Below are positions 24,702-34,434 of a stretch of 64,000 bases of DNA, piece after piece. This stretch comes from Microbacterium sp. Root53 (lineage in GTDB: Bacteria > Actinomycetota > Actinomycetes > Actinomycetales > Microbacteriaceae), in NCBI RefSeq assembly GCF_001426925.1, contig NZ_LMFR01000025.1:1408-65407 (forward strand), given 5' to 3'. The translations under genes and the position numbers were made by a program. The notes beneath the pieces were generated by a model that was not told where the DNA came from, searched no databases, and was given only the letters and a program-made list of their open reading frames with translations. The first letter of the stretch is position 1, and each line of letters begins with the position of its first letter.

Positions 24702-25484
24702 ATGACCGACACCCCGTACGAGACCATCCGGGTCGAGACGCGCGGCCGCGTCGGATGGATCACGGTCCACCGTCCCGAGGCCCTGAACGCCCTGAACGCG
24801 CAGGTGATGCGCGACATCGTGCACGCGTCGCTCGCGTTCGACGCCGACGAGGGCATCGGCGCGATCGTCGTGACCGGCTCCGAGCGCGCGTTCGCCGCCG
24901 GCGCCGACATCAAGGAGATGGAGGGCCTGCACGGCCGGGACGTCGCCGTGGGCCATCACTTCCAGGGCTGGCAGACGTTCGCCGACGTCCGCACGCCCGT
25001 GATCGCCGCCGTCTCCGGCTACGCGCTCGGCGGCGGGTGCGAGCTCGCCATGATGTGCGACGTCATCCTCGCGGCCGACACCGCGAAGTTCGGCCAGCCG
25101 GAGATCACGCTGGGCGTCATCCCGGGCATGGGCGGCACGCAGCGCCTCGTGCGCGCGGTCGGCTACTTCAAGGCGGCGGAGCTCGTGCTGTCGGGGCGCA
25201 TCATCGACGCGACCGAGGCCGAGCGCATCGGCCTGGTGTCGCGCATCGTGCCGGCCGCGGAGCTGCTCGCCGAGGCCGGGAAGCTCGCCGAGGCGATCGC
25301 CGGCAAGCCGCTGCCCGCGGTCTACGCGGCGAAGGAGGCGCTCGACGGAGCTCTCGAGGTGCCGCTGCGCGAGGGGCTGCGGCTCGAGAAGCACCTGTTC
25401 GCGGCGATGTTCGACACGGAGGACCAGAAGGAGGGCATGGCCGCCTTCCGCGAGAAGCGCGCTCCCGAGTTCAGGCACCGCTGA
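24702..25484 (+). CDS. Enoyl-CoA hydratase/isomerase (crotonase family)
   Basis: A 260-residue crotonase-fold enzyme. [10 protein letters not shown] starts the CoA-binding region, [11 protein letters not shown] gives the first oxyanion-hole residue, and [12 protein letters not shown] gives the second. Both catalytic glutamates are present: [15 protein letters not shown] (Glu about 114) and [15 protein letters not shown] (Glu about 134). This matches hydratases of the short-chain EchA8/FadB type, adding water to trans-2-enoyl-CoA in fatty acid breakdown. GAGGAGG lies 7 bp before ATG 24702. It appears to be a single-gene unit, divergent from the 5'-nucleotidase. Confidence 0.92.
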   Translation: MTDTPYETIRVETRGRVGWITVHRPEALNALNAQVMRDIVHASLAFDADEGIGAIVVTGSERAFAAGADIKEMEGLHGRDVAVGHHFQGWQTFADVRTPVIAAVSGYALGGGCELAMMCDVILAADTAKFGQPEITLGVIPGMGGTQRLVRAVGYFKAAELVLSGRIIDATEAERIGLVSRIVPAAELLAEAGKLAEAIAGKPLPAVYAAKEALDGALEVPLREGLRLEKHLFAAMFDTEDQKEGMAAFREKRAPEFRHR

Positions 25485-25520
25485 GGTCCGGAGCGCGCGG
25501 TCGCTCGGCGCACGTGCGTT

Positions 25521-25581
25521 GACTGGTCCCGGGGCCCGAGACTGGTGTCGCCGACACCAGTCTCGTCGCCCGGGACCAGTC
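25521..25581. repeat. 61-bp palindrome E3 (GACTGGTCCCGGG stem)
   Basis: GACTGGTCCCGGG (25521-25533) and CCCGGGACCAGTC (25569-25581) are perfect outer arms; CGAGACTGGTGTCG and CGACACCAGTCTCG are perfect inner arms. It lies between convergent genes. A copy with the same outer arms and the same total length is at 57420-57480. Confidence 0.92.
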
Positions 25582-25658
25582 TCGTTCGGGGGCGCCGACG
25601 CCGCCCGGGGACGACGGAGGGGCCGGGCATCGCGCGCCCGGCGCCTCCGCAGCGGGGA

Positions 25659-27107
25659 TCAGTCGACGACCGCGAGGGCGTCGACGTTGCCGGCTCCGTA
25701 GAAGCCGTTGCGGGCCCCGCCCTGGCACTCGGCCTGGTACTGCGGCAGGCCCGGGCGCGGGTCGTACACGCCCTCGGGGCACGGCAGCGGCGTCGCCTGG
25801 CTCTCCACCAGCGCGCTGAGCTGTCCGGCCGACAGCCCGGGGTTCGCCGACAGCGCGAGCGCCGCGACGCCGGCGGCGTGCGGGCTCGCCATCGACGTGC
25901 CCTGCTTGTAGCCCCAGCCGTTGACGCCGGTCGCCGCGTTGTACGTGGTCGACAGGATGGCGTCCGCCGGGTTCGACACCGCCGGGTTGCGCCAGCGGCT
26001 GTCGCCGCCGGGCGCGGCCACGTCGACCACGCCGATGCCGTACGACGAGTAGTAGCTCTTCAGCTCGGCGGGTCCGACGGCCGACACCGTCATGACGCCG
26101 GGCGCCTCGGCGGGGAGGTCGCGGCACGCGCCGGTGATGGTGCGGTCCTCGACGGGGTAGCTGCCGTCGTTCGGGCTGTGCGAGTCGGTGAACGTGTGCG
26201 CGAGGTCGACGTTGCTGTTGCCGGCCGACGCGATCGTCAGCGTGCCCTTCGCGGTCGAGTACGCGATCGCGCGCTGCACCGCGAGCCACACCGGGCGCTG
26301 GCGCGGGTCGTTCACGCAGTTGAACTCCCACGGATCGATGAAGTAGCTGTTGTTGGTGATCGGCATGCCGTGGTCGGCCGCCCACAGGAACCCGCAGATC
26401 GCGGCCTCCGGGTAGATGAAGCCGTCGTCGTTCACGACCTTCACCGACGCGACCTTCACGCCGGGCGCGACGCCCGCCATCCCGACGCCGTTGATCGCGG
26501 CCGCGATGGTGCCGGCGACGTGCGTGCCGTGATCCGAGGTCGTCGGGCTCCACGCGGCGACGCTCGTGTCGACCACGCCGCCCAGGCAGGAGGCGCTCTG
26601 GTCGGCCGCGATCTGCGAGGCGAGGTCCGGGTGCGTGGGCGAGATGCCCGAGTCGAGCACGCCCACCACGATCGACGAGTCGCCGGTGGTCACGGCGTGC
26701 GCGTCGTCGACGTCGATCTGGGTCATGTCCCACTGCAGGCCCCACAGCGGCTCGGCCGTCGGGTCGCCGGGCGTGAGCGCCGCCGGGTCGACCGCCGTGG
26801 TCTCCTCGTCGTCGAGCGGGGTGCCGAGCCCCTCGGTCGACGCGACCTGGAGGCCTCCGCCGACGCGCGACGCGAAGTCCGGCGCGGTGGACGTCGCCAC
26901 GACGACGCCGATCTGGTCGTAGGCGGCCACGACGGTGCCGCCGGCGGCCTTGACGTGGGCCTGGGCCGAGGCGGTGCCGCCGCTCTGCGGACCGACCACG
27001 AGGTAGTTCTGCTCCGGTCCCGCGGCGCTCGCCGGGGCTCCGGCCAGGCCGAGCAGTCCGGCTGCGAGCGCGGTGGCGCACGCAGCTCCGATCACCTCGC
27101 GATTCAT
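25659..27107 (-). CDS. Secreted subtilisin-like serine protease (S8)
   Basis: A 482-residue S8 protease with a Sec signal peptide (residues 1-29, ending ASA). A propeptide-like region contains YLVVGPQSGGTASAQAHVKAAG. The catalytic triad lies in VGVLDSGIS (Asp about 151), DHGTHVAGTI (His about 193) and GTSMASPHAAG (Ser about 404). It has no C-terminal membrane anchor or sorting signal, so it is probably released. The length is typical of small actinobacterial subtilases. It sits on the minus strand, separated from the next minus-strand gene by 181 bp. Confidence 0.93.
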   Translation of the reverse strand: MNREVIGAACATALAAGLLGLAGAPASAAGPEQNYLVVGPQSGGTASAQAHVKAAGGTVVAAYDQIGVVVATSTAPDFASRVGGGLQVASTEGLGTPLDDEETTAVDPAALTPGDPTAEPLWGLQWDMTQIDVDDAHAVTTGDSSIVVGVLDSGISPTHPDLASQIAADQSASCLGGVVDTSVAAWSPTTSDHGTHVAGTIAAAINGVGMAGVAPGVKVASVKVVNDDGFIYPEAAICGFLWAADHGMPITNNSYFIDPWEFNCVNDPRQRPVWLAVQRAIAYSTAKGTLTIASAGNSNVDLAHTFTDSHSPNDGSYPVEDRTITGACRDLPAEAPGVMTVSAVGPAELKSYYSSYGIGVVDVAAPGGDSRWRNPAVSNPADAILSTTYNAATGVNGWGYKQGTSMASPHAAGVAALALSANPGLSAGQLSALVESQATPLPCPEGVYDPRPGLPQYQAECQGGARNGFYGAGNVDALAVVD

Positions 27108-27288
27108 CCCTGTCTCCGTTCGAAGGGCGAAGCCGGCCGGGTTCGACCGGCTCGGCCGGGCCCGCTCTTCGCGGGAGGACGCCTCGTCGCGCCGCCGGCC
27201 GATGGCGGCGAGCGTATCCAGCGCGATGCGCGCGCGGGAAGGTGCTCCGTGCGGTGCCCGGACACCCGCCGCCGCCCGCCCGGGCAGC

Positions 27289-28314
27289 TCAGCCGCGGAC
27301 GACCGCGGGCGACCAGGCGTGCGGCAGGAAGAGCCGCGGCTCCGCCGACGGATCCACGCGGATCGACCAGACGTCGGCGGCGCCCGGCTCGTCGGGCCGC
27401 GGCAGGCCGTAGAGGAGGGTCTCGTCGTCCAGCCACTCGAGCTGATCGTCGACGGACCGGGCCTCCGGCAGGATGAGCTCCTCGCCGGTCTCCAGGTCGA
27501 GCACCGCGATGCCCCAGTCGCGCTCGCCGCGGTCCTTCTTGTACGCGAGCCGGGTCCCGTCCGGCGAGATCGAGGGGCACTCCGCGTCCGGGCGCACGGC
27601 CGTGAGGGTGCGCTCCGCGAGGTCGCCGCGGACCAGCCAGGTCCGCCCGCCCGAGGCCGCGGTCGCGTAGAACGCGTCGCCGCCCGCGAAGGTCACGCCC
27701 CACAGGTTGCGGTCGGCCGCCGTGAGCGGACGCCCGTCGACGAGCAGCGCGAGCTCCTCGAGATCGCCGGCCACGACCTCGCCGTCCCTCGCCGAGCGGA
27801 TCTCCGTGCGCGTCGAGAACCCGGATCCGGCGTACGAGTGGCCCGTCACGAAGGTCGTCGTCGCGACGAGCGCGCCGTCGTCCGACAGGCGGGTGCGGCT
27901 GGGCAGGCCGGCGAGCGGCCAGGATCCCGCGACCCGCCACCCCTCGTCCAGCAGCTGCGCCGCGAACGTCGTCACGACGCCGCGCTCGGTGCGCAGGCAG
28001 GCGACGCGGTCGCCGCCGACGTCGACGCGTTCGCACGTCACGTCGGTGAATGCGCGGGGCCCGACCGGATCGGCGAGCGGCACCATGGCGACCCTGCCGT
28101 ACTCCGCCCCCGGCGCCGTGCTGCGGAACACCACGCGCGGACCGTCCTCGACGTCCGCGACCTCCATCCGCGGGACCGGCGCCGCCGTGTCGCGGACCGC
28201 GACGTGGTCGGCGTAGGCGCCGAGGCCGACCGCCACGACGCCGGCCGTGGCCGCGACGACGACCGCCGCCACGAGCAGGCCGCGGACCCGGTCGCCCGGC
28301 GTCCGCGCGCTCAC
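27289..28314 (-). CDS. Membrane-anchored beta-propeller-like protein (TolB/WD40-like)
   Basis: About 341 residues. One N-terminal membrane helix (GLLVAAVVVAATAGVVAVGLGAY is its core, residues 15-37) is followed by an exported domain with repeated blade-like units. The clearest unit is PSISPDGTRLAYKKDRG with LDLETGEEL, typical of TolB/PD40 repeats. No enzymatic residues are recognised. GTG 28314 overlaps the stop of the MFS gene (GTGA), which fixes the start and indicates co-translation. A sensor or scaffold role for the transporter is only a guess. Confidence 0.7.
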   Translation of the reverse strand: MSARTPGDRVRGLLVAAVVVAATAGVVAVGLGAYADHVAVRDTAAPVPRMEVADVEDGPRVVFRSTAPGAEYGRVAMVPLADPVGPRAFTDVTCERVDVGGDRVACLRTERGVVTTFAAQLLDEGWRVAGSWPLAGLPSRTRLSDDGALVATTTFVTGHSYAGSGFSTRTEIRSARDGEVVAGDLEELALLVDGRPLTAADRNLWGVTFAGGDAFYATAASGGRTWLVRGDLAERTLTAVRPDAECPSISPDGTRLAYKKDRGERDWGIAVLDLETGEELILPEARSVDDQLEWLDDETLLYGLPRPDEPGAADVWSIRVDPSAEPRLFLPHAWSPAVVRG

Positions 28315-29573
28315 GGAGCCGCCTCCGCGGGGCGGCTCCGCCTGGCGCGGCGGGAGAGCGCGATCAGGTAGCACGGCACGGCGAGCGCCATCAGGATCGC
28401 GACCACGAGCAGGGATTCCGTGCGCCCCAGCGCGAACCAGAGCGCGCCGAACGCCGTGGCGGCGACCATCCGGCACACCGCGACGACGGTCTGCGCGGCG
28501 CCGATCGCGCTCGCCCGCGCGGCCGGGTCCACGAGCGAGCCCGCCACGGCGGCCAGCACGCCGTCGGTGGCGGCGTAGAAGGCCCCGAGCAGCGCGAGGC
28601 ACGCCAGCGTCGGGCCGGCGCCCTGGGCAGGCACGAGCGCGCACGCGTACGCGCCGAGCAGGCCGAGGTGGCCGAGCACGAGCACGCGGGTGCGGCCCCA
28701 CCGGTCGGCAAGCCGCCCGAGGGGGACCGCGAGCGCGATGTACACGGCGTTCGTCCCGACGTAGAGCAGGGGGAACCAGTGCGCGGCGAAGTCGTCGCGG
28801 TCCTGCAGGGACAGGTACAGGAACCCGTCGCCGATCGTCAGCAGGCTGAGCGCGCCCACGACCACGAGCAGCCGGCGCAGGCGCGGCTCGGCCAGGTGCC
28901 GCCAGCGGAACGGCGCGGGCCGCGTGCCGGTCGCCGCGCGCTCCCGTCGCGGCCGGCGATCCGGGACGAGCAGCCCCAGGATCGTCACGCCGACGACCGC
29001 GGACCCCAGCGACAGCACGAAAACGACCGTGTATCCGCCCGGGACGACCGCGAGGATCACGAACGCGAGCAGCGGGCCCAGGGCCGCCCCGACCGTGTCG
29101 AGGGCGCGGTGCACGCCGAACGCGCGCGCCTGGTCGTCGGGATCGGCGCTCGCCGCGATGATCGCGTCGCGGGGCGCGGTGCGGATGCCCTTGCCGATCC
29201 GGTCGATCGTGACGAGAGCGGCCACCGCCGCGAAGCCCTGCGCCGCGACGAGCCAGCCGCGGCTGAACGCCGACAGCAGGTAGCCGCAGAACGCCACCCA
29301 CTTCGGCCGGTCGGTGCGGTCGGAGACCCAGCCGCCGCCGATGCGCACCACCGCGCTCGCCCCCTGGAAGATCCCGTCCACGACGCCGTAGGCCAGCAGT
29401 GAAAGCCCCATGGCGCTCGTGAGGTACAGCGGCAGGACGGCCGCCACCGACTCGGACGAGATGTCCGTGAGCAGCGACACGACCCCGAGCGTGACGACGG
29501 TGGACGAGACGCGCCCGCGGCGGGCGCGCCCGACGGGCTCCGCCTTCGGGCGGTCGCGCAGGCTGATGTACAT
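28311..29573 (-). CDS. MFS transporter (12 helices)
   Basis: A 420-residue major facilitator. VVSLLTDISSESVAAVLPLYL marks helix one, and GGGWVSDRTDRPKW and DRIGKGIRTAPRD carry the motif A-like loop. The second half repeats VPLGRLADRWGRTRVL. The DISSE and GKGIR segments are characteristic of a subgroup often annotated as multidrug/metabolite exporters. The substrate is unknown. It is the middle gene of a three-gene minus-strand operon: 5 bp from the gene before it and overlapping the gene after it. Confidence 0.88.
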   Translation of the reverse strand: MYISLRDRPKAEPVGRARRGRVSSTVVTLGVVSLLTDISSESVAAVLPLYLTSAMGLSLLAYGVVDGIFQGASAVVRIGGGWVSDRTDRPKWVAFCGYLLSAFSRGWLVAAQGFAAVAALVTIDRIGKGIRTAPRDAIIAASADPDDQARAFGVHRALDTVGAALGPLLAFVILAVVPGGYTVVFVLSLGSAVVGVTILGLLVPDRRPRRERAATGTRPAPFRWRHLAEPRLRRLLVVVGALSLLTIGDGFLYLSLQDRDDFAAHWFPLLYVGTNAVYIALAVPLGRLADRWGRTRVLVLGHLGLLGAYACALVPAQGAGPTLACLALLGAFYAATDGVLAAVAGSLVDPAARASAIGAAQTVVAVCRMVAATAFGALWFALGRTESLLVVAILMALAVPCYLIALSRRARRSRPAEAAP

Positions 29574-29578
29574 GCGGG

Positions 29579-30346
29579 TCAGCCCGCCTCGTCCAGGATG
29601 CCCAGGACGGTGAACAGCGAGCCCTCGGCCTCGGGCCGCGCGCTGACCACGACCACGTGGCCCTCGCGGGTGAAGGAGATCGCGGTGCCGCCGTCGGTCG
29701 CGCCGATCGTGGTCCAGGTGAAGCCCAGCTCTCCCAGCAGGCCGGTGTACCCGTCCATCACCTCCGCGACCGAGCGCGAGTCGGTCGCCTCGACCGAGGC
29801 GTGCAGCCGGCTCCCGTCGCTCGACACCGACGACGACAGGACCGTGGCGGTGCGGGCGACCGCGATGACCTCGACCGGGAAGCCGTCCACCAGGCCGTCG
29901 ACCTCCGACACCGGCGCGTCCGGTCCGGCGGGGATCTCGAGGTCCGGGCGCGGCGGCAGCTCGCCGACGCTGCCGGGCGGGGACGCGGACGGATCCGGCT
30001 CGGGCGCCATCTCGATGCCCGGGCTGTTCGCGCCCGGCTCGTCCCTGTCCGAGTCCCCGGGATCGCCTCCATCCGCGGAGCCGTCGTCCGGCGAGGGGCC
30101 GTCGGCGTCGTCGTCCGGAGCCTCGTCGGCAGGCCGGCCCTCGTCCGCGGGGGCCTCCGTGCGCGTCGCGTCGCCGCCGGTCCCCTCGACCGCGGGGCGA
30201 TCATCGCCGCCGCCGGGCGAGCCGGCCCAGACGAAGAGCCCCACGCCGATCGCGGCGCCGATCGCCACGGCCGCCGCCAGCCGGATCAGGGCGGCGCGGC
30301 GCGGGTGCGCCTCGCCGCGCGCCGTGCCGTCGTCCGCCTCTGGCAT
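29579..30346 (-). CDS. Membrane-anchored protein with acidic Pro/Asp-rich linker, function unknown
   Basis: About 255 residues, not recognised. There is one N-terminal helix (LIRLAAAVAIGAAIGVGLFVW), then about 95 residues very rich in Asp, Gly, Pro and Glu that are probably disordered. A C-terminal domain of about 100 residues contains FPVEVIAVARTATVLSSSV, DGYTGLLGELGFTW and FTREGHVVVVS, which looks like a small alpha/beta fold outside the membrane. ATG 30346 is chosen, with GGAGGGG about 10 bp upstream; ATG 30355 is also possible. It is first in the operon with the MFS transporter and the beta-propeller protein. Confidence 0.65.
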   Translation of the reverse strand: MPEADDGTARGEAHPRRAALIRLAAAVAIGAAIGVGLFVWAGSPGGGDDRPAVEGTGGDATRTEAPADEGRPADEAPDDDADGPSPDDGSADGGDPGDSDRDEPGANSPGIEMAPEPDPSASPPGSVGELPPRPDLEIPAGPDAPVSEVDGLVDGFPVEVIAVARTATVLSSSVSSDGSRLHASVEATDSRSVAEVMDGYTGLLGELGFTWTTIGATDGGTAISFTREGHVVVVSARPEAEGSLFTVLGILDEAG

Positions 30347-30399
30347 CCCGGTCATCCCCTCCGCGCGGCCCGCGGGCGCGGGCTCGTCTGCGCATGTCG

Positions 30400-30435
30400 G
30401 TGTATCAGGAGCCGCCGCGGCCGCTCCTGATACAC
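30400..30435. promoter_or_regulatory. Perfect 13-bp inverted repeat between divergent genes
   Basis: GTGTATCAGGAGC (30400-30412) and GCTCCTGATACAC (30423-30435) are exact inverted arms 10 bp apart, located between two divergent genes (starts 30346 and 30487). It may be an operator serving both, or another member of the window's palindrome set. Confidence 0.6.
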
Positions 30436-30486
30436 GCCGCGCACGGCGGCCGGGCCCCATCGCGGCCCCTCGACAGCGGAGGAACG

Positions 30487-33400
30487 ATGACGAGACCAGC
30501 GCAGACACGGCGGCTCATGGCGATCCTGGCGGTCGGCCTGCTCCTGGGGCCGCTCGCGCTGCCGTTCGCATCGCCCGCCGCGGCCGCATCGGGGCCGTGC
30601 GGGCCCGAGGGCAACGAGATCGCATGCGAGAACTCCAAGCCCGGCACCGACCCCGAGGTCTGGGACATCTCCGGCGCGGGCTCGGACGACATCCAGGGGT
30701 TCGCCACCGACATCAGCGTGAACGTCGGCGGGAGCATCGACTTCAAGATCGACACCACCGCGCGCGACTACTCGATCACGATCTACCGGACCGGGTGGTA
30801 CCAGGGCAGGGGCGCGCGCGAGATCGCGACGGTCGAGCCGTCGGCCGCGCTGCCCCAGCGGCAGCCCGACTGCGCGCCGGACGAGACCACCGACCTCTAC
30901 GACTGCGGCACATGGGCGGTCTCCGCCAGGTGGCAGGTCCCCGCGACCGCGGTGTCGGGGGTGTACGTCGCGAAGCTCCATCGCCCCGACACGGACGGGG
31001 CGAGCCACATCACGTTCGTCGTGCGCGACGACGCGAGCGACTCGGACATCCTGTTCCAGACCTCCGACACCACGTGGCACGCCTACAACACCTACGGCGG
31101 GCGCAGCTTCTACCAGGGCGGCATGGACGGCCGGGCGTACCAGGTCAGCTACAACCGCCCGTTCGCGACGCGGGGCGTGATGTCCGGCCGCGACTTCTAC
31201 TTCTCCTCCGAGTACGCGATGGTCCGCTTCCTTGAACGCAACGGCTACGACGTGAGCTACACGACCGGGGTCGACTCGGATCGGCGGGGCGAGCTCATCC
31301 GCAACCACAGGATCTTCACCTCGACCGGGCACGACGAGTACTGGTCCGGGCCGCAGCGCGCGAACATCGAGGCCGCGCGGGACGCCGGGGTCCACCTCGC
31401 GTTCTTCACCGGCAACGAGGCCTACTGGCGCATCCGCTGGGAGAGCGCGGCGCCCGGCGGCGCGCCGCCGTACCGCACCATGACCTCGTACAAGGAGACG
31501 TGGAGCGGCGGCAAGATCGACCCCTCGCCGGAGTGGACGGGGACCTGGCGCGATCCCCGGTTCGCGCCGCCCGAGCGCGGCGGCGGGCTGCCGGAGAACG
31601 CCCTGACCGGCACGGCCTACATGGTCAACTACTCCGACCTGCCGGTGACGGTGTCGGCGGAGGAGGGGCGCCTGCGGCTGTGGCGCCACACGCCGCTGGC
31701 CGACCTGCCGCCCGGGACGAGCGCCCAGCTGGCGCCGCACACGGTCGGGTACGAGTCGAACGAGGACCTGGACAACGGGTTCCGGCCCGAGGGGCTCATC
31801 CGCCTGTCGACCACGGTCGGCGATGTGCCGGAGTACCTGCAGGACTTCGGCAGCCGGGTGGCGCCCGGATCCACGACGCATCACACGACCCTGTACCGCG
31901 CGCCCTCCGGCGCCCTGGTGTTCTCGTCCGCGAGCGTGCAGTGGGCATGGGGACTGGATCAGACGCACGACGGCGCCGGGGCGCCCGCCGATCCGCGCAT
32001 GCAGCAGGCGACCGTGAATCTGCTCGCCGACATGGGCGCCCAGCCCGTCACGCTCCAGGACGGCCTGGTCCGGACCGCCGCGTCCGCGGACACGACCGCC
32101 CCGACGGTCGCGATCGCCGCGCCCGCGCCGGGGGAGGACGTCGCGAACGGCGCCGCCGTGGTCGCGACGGGCACCGCTGCCGACGCGGGCGGCGGGCGCG
32201 TCGCCGGCGTCGAGGTGTCGACCGACGGCGGCGCGACCTGGCACCCGGCGGACGGCCGCGACCGGTGGACCTACGAGTACATCCAGCAGGGCGCCGGAGT
32301 CGTCCCGCTGCTCGCCCGCGCGATCGACGACAGCGCGAACATCGGCGAGCCCGCCCGCGTCGACGTGGACGTGCGCTGCCCGTGCAGCGTCTTCGGCTCC
32401 GCGGTGCCGGCGCAGCCCGCGCTGGACGACAGCTCCGGCGTCGAGCTGGGTCTCCGCTTCTCGCCGCGCATCGACGGGTACGCGTCCGGCGTGCGGTTCT
32501 ACAAGGGCCCGGGCAACACCGGAAGCCACGTCGGCTCGCTCTGGTCGGCCGACGGGGAGCGGCTGAGCGCCGTCACCTTCCGCGACGAGACGGCCACCGG
32601 ATGGCAGACCGCGACCTTCGCGACGCCCGTCCCGCTGACCGCCGGGGCCGCGTACGTCGTGTCGTACACCGCGCCCGTCGGCCGCTACTCGGCCGCCGCC
32701 GACGTGTTCTGGTCGCGCGGGCTCGAGGCGCCCCCGCTCACCGTCGCGGGCGGGTTCGGGGTCCCCGCCGCCGGCGTGTACGCGTGGCCGGGCGCGTACC
32801 CGTCGCTCCGCTACGGATCGAGCCACTACTTCGTGGACGTGCTGTTCAGCACCCCCGAGGACCTGCCGCTGACCCTCGGCTCCCGCACCCCGCCGCCGGG
32901 CTCGAGCAGCGTGGCGGTGAGCGCCGAGATCGGCGCGACGCTGTCGAAGCCGGTGGATCCGGCGACCCTTCGGATCGCCGTGACGGCCGAGGACGGCACC
33001 GCGGTGGCCGGGCAGGTCGCGTACGACGCGACCGCCCGCCGGGCGACCTTCGCCCCGGCCCAGCCGCTCGCACACGGCACCCGGTACACGATCGCCCTCG
33101 AGGCCGTGGACTCGCGCGGCGAGGGCATCCAGGGGGAGGCCGGGTGGTCGTTCACGACGGCGCCCGCGGACCGGCCCGAGGGGGAGTGCCCGTGCTCGCT
33201 CTTCGCCGAGAGCGCGCAGCCGACGATCCTCGAGGTGCCCGACCCCGGTCCCGTCACGCTGGGGGTGCGGTTCACGGTCCGGGATCCGGGGCGGATCAGC
33301 GCGGTCCGGTTCTACAAGGGGCCCGGGAACACGGGCGCGCACACGGGGGCGCTGTGGGCGGCGGACGGCACGCGACTCGCGGAGGCGGCCTTTGCGGACG

Positions 33401-34434
33401 AGAGCACGCAGGGCTGGCAGACCGTGACGTTCGCGCAGCCGGTCGCCGTCCAGCCGGGCGTCGAGTACATCGCGTCCTACCGCGCGCCCGCGGGACGGTA
33501 CGCGTACACGGCCGGCACCTTCGCGTCCGGATACGCGCGCGGACCCCTCAGCGTGCCGGCGAACGGCGGGGCCTACACGTACGGCAGCGGGTTCCCGGGC
33601 GATCGCGGCGCGGGCCAGTACCTGGTCGACGTGCTGTTCCACCCGGACGACCCCGTCCCGGCGCTGCTCGAGGCGACGCCCGAGTCCGGCGCGCTGGGGG
33701 CGGCCGCCGACGCGGTCGTGACGGCGCGCTTCGACATCCCCGTCGCGGCGGGAGCGACCCTGACCGTGACCTCCGCCGCCGGAGCGGTGCCCGGCGCGAC
33801 CTCGGTCTCGGCGGACGGCCGCGTGCTCGCGTTCGACCCGGACGGCCCCCTCGCGGCCAAGACCCGGTACACGGTCGACGTCACGGGCACCGGCGGGCCG
33901 CCGGCGACCTGGACGTTCGAGACCGCGGCCCCGGACGGGTGCCCGTGCACGCTGTTCGCGGGGCAGAGGCCGGCGACGGCCTCGGCGGGCGACCGCTCGC
34001 GCGTCGAGCTCGGGCTCGAGTTCACGCCCGGAGAGGCGGGGCTCGTGACCGGCGTGCGGTTCTACCGGGGCGAGGCCAACACCGGACCCCACACCGGCAC
34101 GCTGTGGAGCGCGGGCGGCGAGGCGCTGGCCACCGTCACGTTCCCGGCCGACGCGGGGATCGGGTGGCAGACCGCGTACTTCGACACGCCCGTGGCCGTG
34201 TCCGCCGGGACGTCGTACGTCGTCTCCTACCTCGCCCCGTCGGGCGGGTACGCGGTCACGACCGACTACTTCGCGGGCGGTGCCGTGTCCGCGGGCCCGC
34301 TGACGGCGGGCGCCGCGAACGGGCGGTACGTGTACGGCGGCGGCTTCCCGCAGAGCTCGTACCGTGCGAGCAGCTACTTCGTCGACGTGGTGTTCGAGCG
34401 ACCGCCCGCGGCGGCGGCCGAGCCGGCGGCGTAG
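30487..34434 (+). CDS. Large secreted DMFA2-like / DUF4082 multidomain protein
   Basis: A 1315-residue protein with a signal peptide (to about residue 35). Residues 60-520 resemble the C-terminal region of the N,N-dimethylformamidase beta subunit ([44 protein letters not shown]). An Ig-like module at about 530-625 ([16 protein letters not shown]) follows. Then come three DUF4082 units starting at about 631, 900 and 1151, each opening CPCS/CPCT and containing [11 protein letters not shown] or [11 protein letters not shown]. Two Big_5-like modules lie between them. Related proteins are often found with exopolysaccharide genes. No active site can be asserted. GGAGG lies before ATG 30487. Its last 61 bp overlap the convergent cofE-like gene. 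Confidence 0.82.
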   Translation: MTRPAQTRRLMAILAVGLLLGPLALPFASPAAAASGPCGPEGNEIACENSKPGTDPEVWDISGAGSDDIQGFATDISVNVGGSIDFKIDTTARDYSITIYRTGWYQGRGAREIATVEPSAALPQRQPDCAPDETTDLYDCGTWAVSARWQVPATAVSGVYVAKLHRPDTDGASHITFVVRDDASDSDILFQTSDTTWHAYNTYGGRSFYQGGMDGRAYQVSYNRPFATRGVMSGRDFYFSSEYAMVRFLERNGYDVSYTTGVDSDRRGELIRNHRIFTSTGHDEYWSGPQRANIEAARDAGVHLAFFTGNEAYWRIRWESAAPGGAPPYRTMTSYKETWSGGKIDPSPEWTGTWRDPRFAPPERGGGLPENALTGTAYMVNYSDLPVTVSAEEGRLRLWRHTPLADLPPGTSAQLAPHTVGYESNEDLDNGFRPEGLIRLSTTVGDVPEYLQDFGSRVAPGSTTHHTTLYRAPSGALVFSSASVQWAWGLDQTHDGAGAPADPRMQQATVNLLADMGAQPVTLQDGLVRTAASADTTAPTVAIAAPAPGEDVANGAAVVATGTAADAGGGRVAGVEVSTDGGATWHPADGRDRWTYEYIQQGAGVVPLLARAIDDSANIGEPARVDVDVRCPCSVFGSAVPAQPALDDSSGVELGLRFSPRIDGYASGVRFYKGPGNTGSHVGSLWSADGERLSAVTFRDETATGWQTATFATPVPLTAGAAYVVSYTAPVGRYSAAADVFWSRGLEAPPLTVAGGFGVPAAGVYAWPGAYPSLRYGSSHYFVDVLFSTPEDLPLTLGSRTPPPGSSSVAVSAEIGATLSKPVDPATLRIAVTAEDGTAVAGQVAYDATARRATFAPAQPLAHGTRYTIALEAVDSRGEGIQGEAGWSFTTAPADRPEGECPCSLFAESAQPTILEVPDPGPVTLGVRFTVRDPGRISAVRFYKGPGNTGAHTGALWAADGTRLAEAAFADESTQGWQTVTFAQPVAVQPGVEYIASYRAPAGRYAYTAGTFASGYARGPLSVPANGGAYTYGSGFPGDRGAGQYLVDVLFHPDDPVPALLEATPESGALGAAADAVVTARFDIPVAAGATLTVTSAAGAVPGATSVSADGRVLAFDPDGPLAAKTRYTVDVTGTGGPPATWTFETAAPDGCPCTLFAGQRPATASAGDRSRVELGLEFTPGEAGLVTGVRFYRGEANTGPHTGTLWSAGGEALATVTFPADAGIGWQTAYFDTPVAVSAGTSYVVSYLAPSGGYAVTTDYFAGGAVSAGPLTAGAANGRYVYGGGFPQSSYRASSYFVDVVFERPPAAAAEPAA

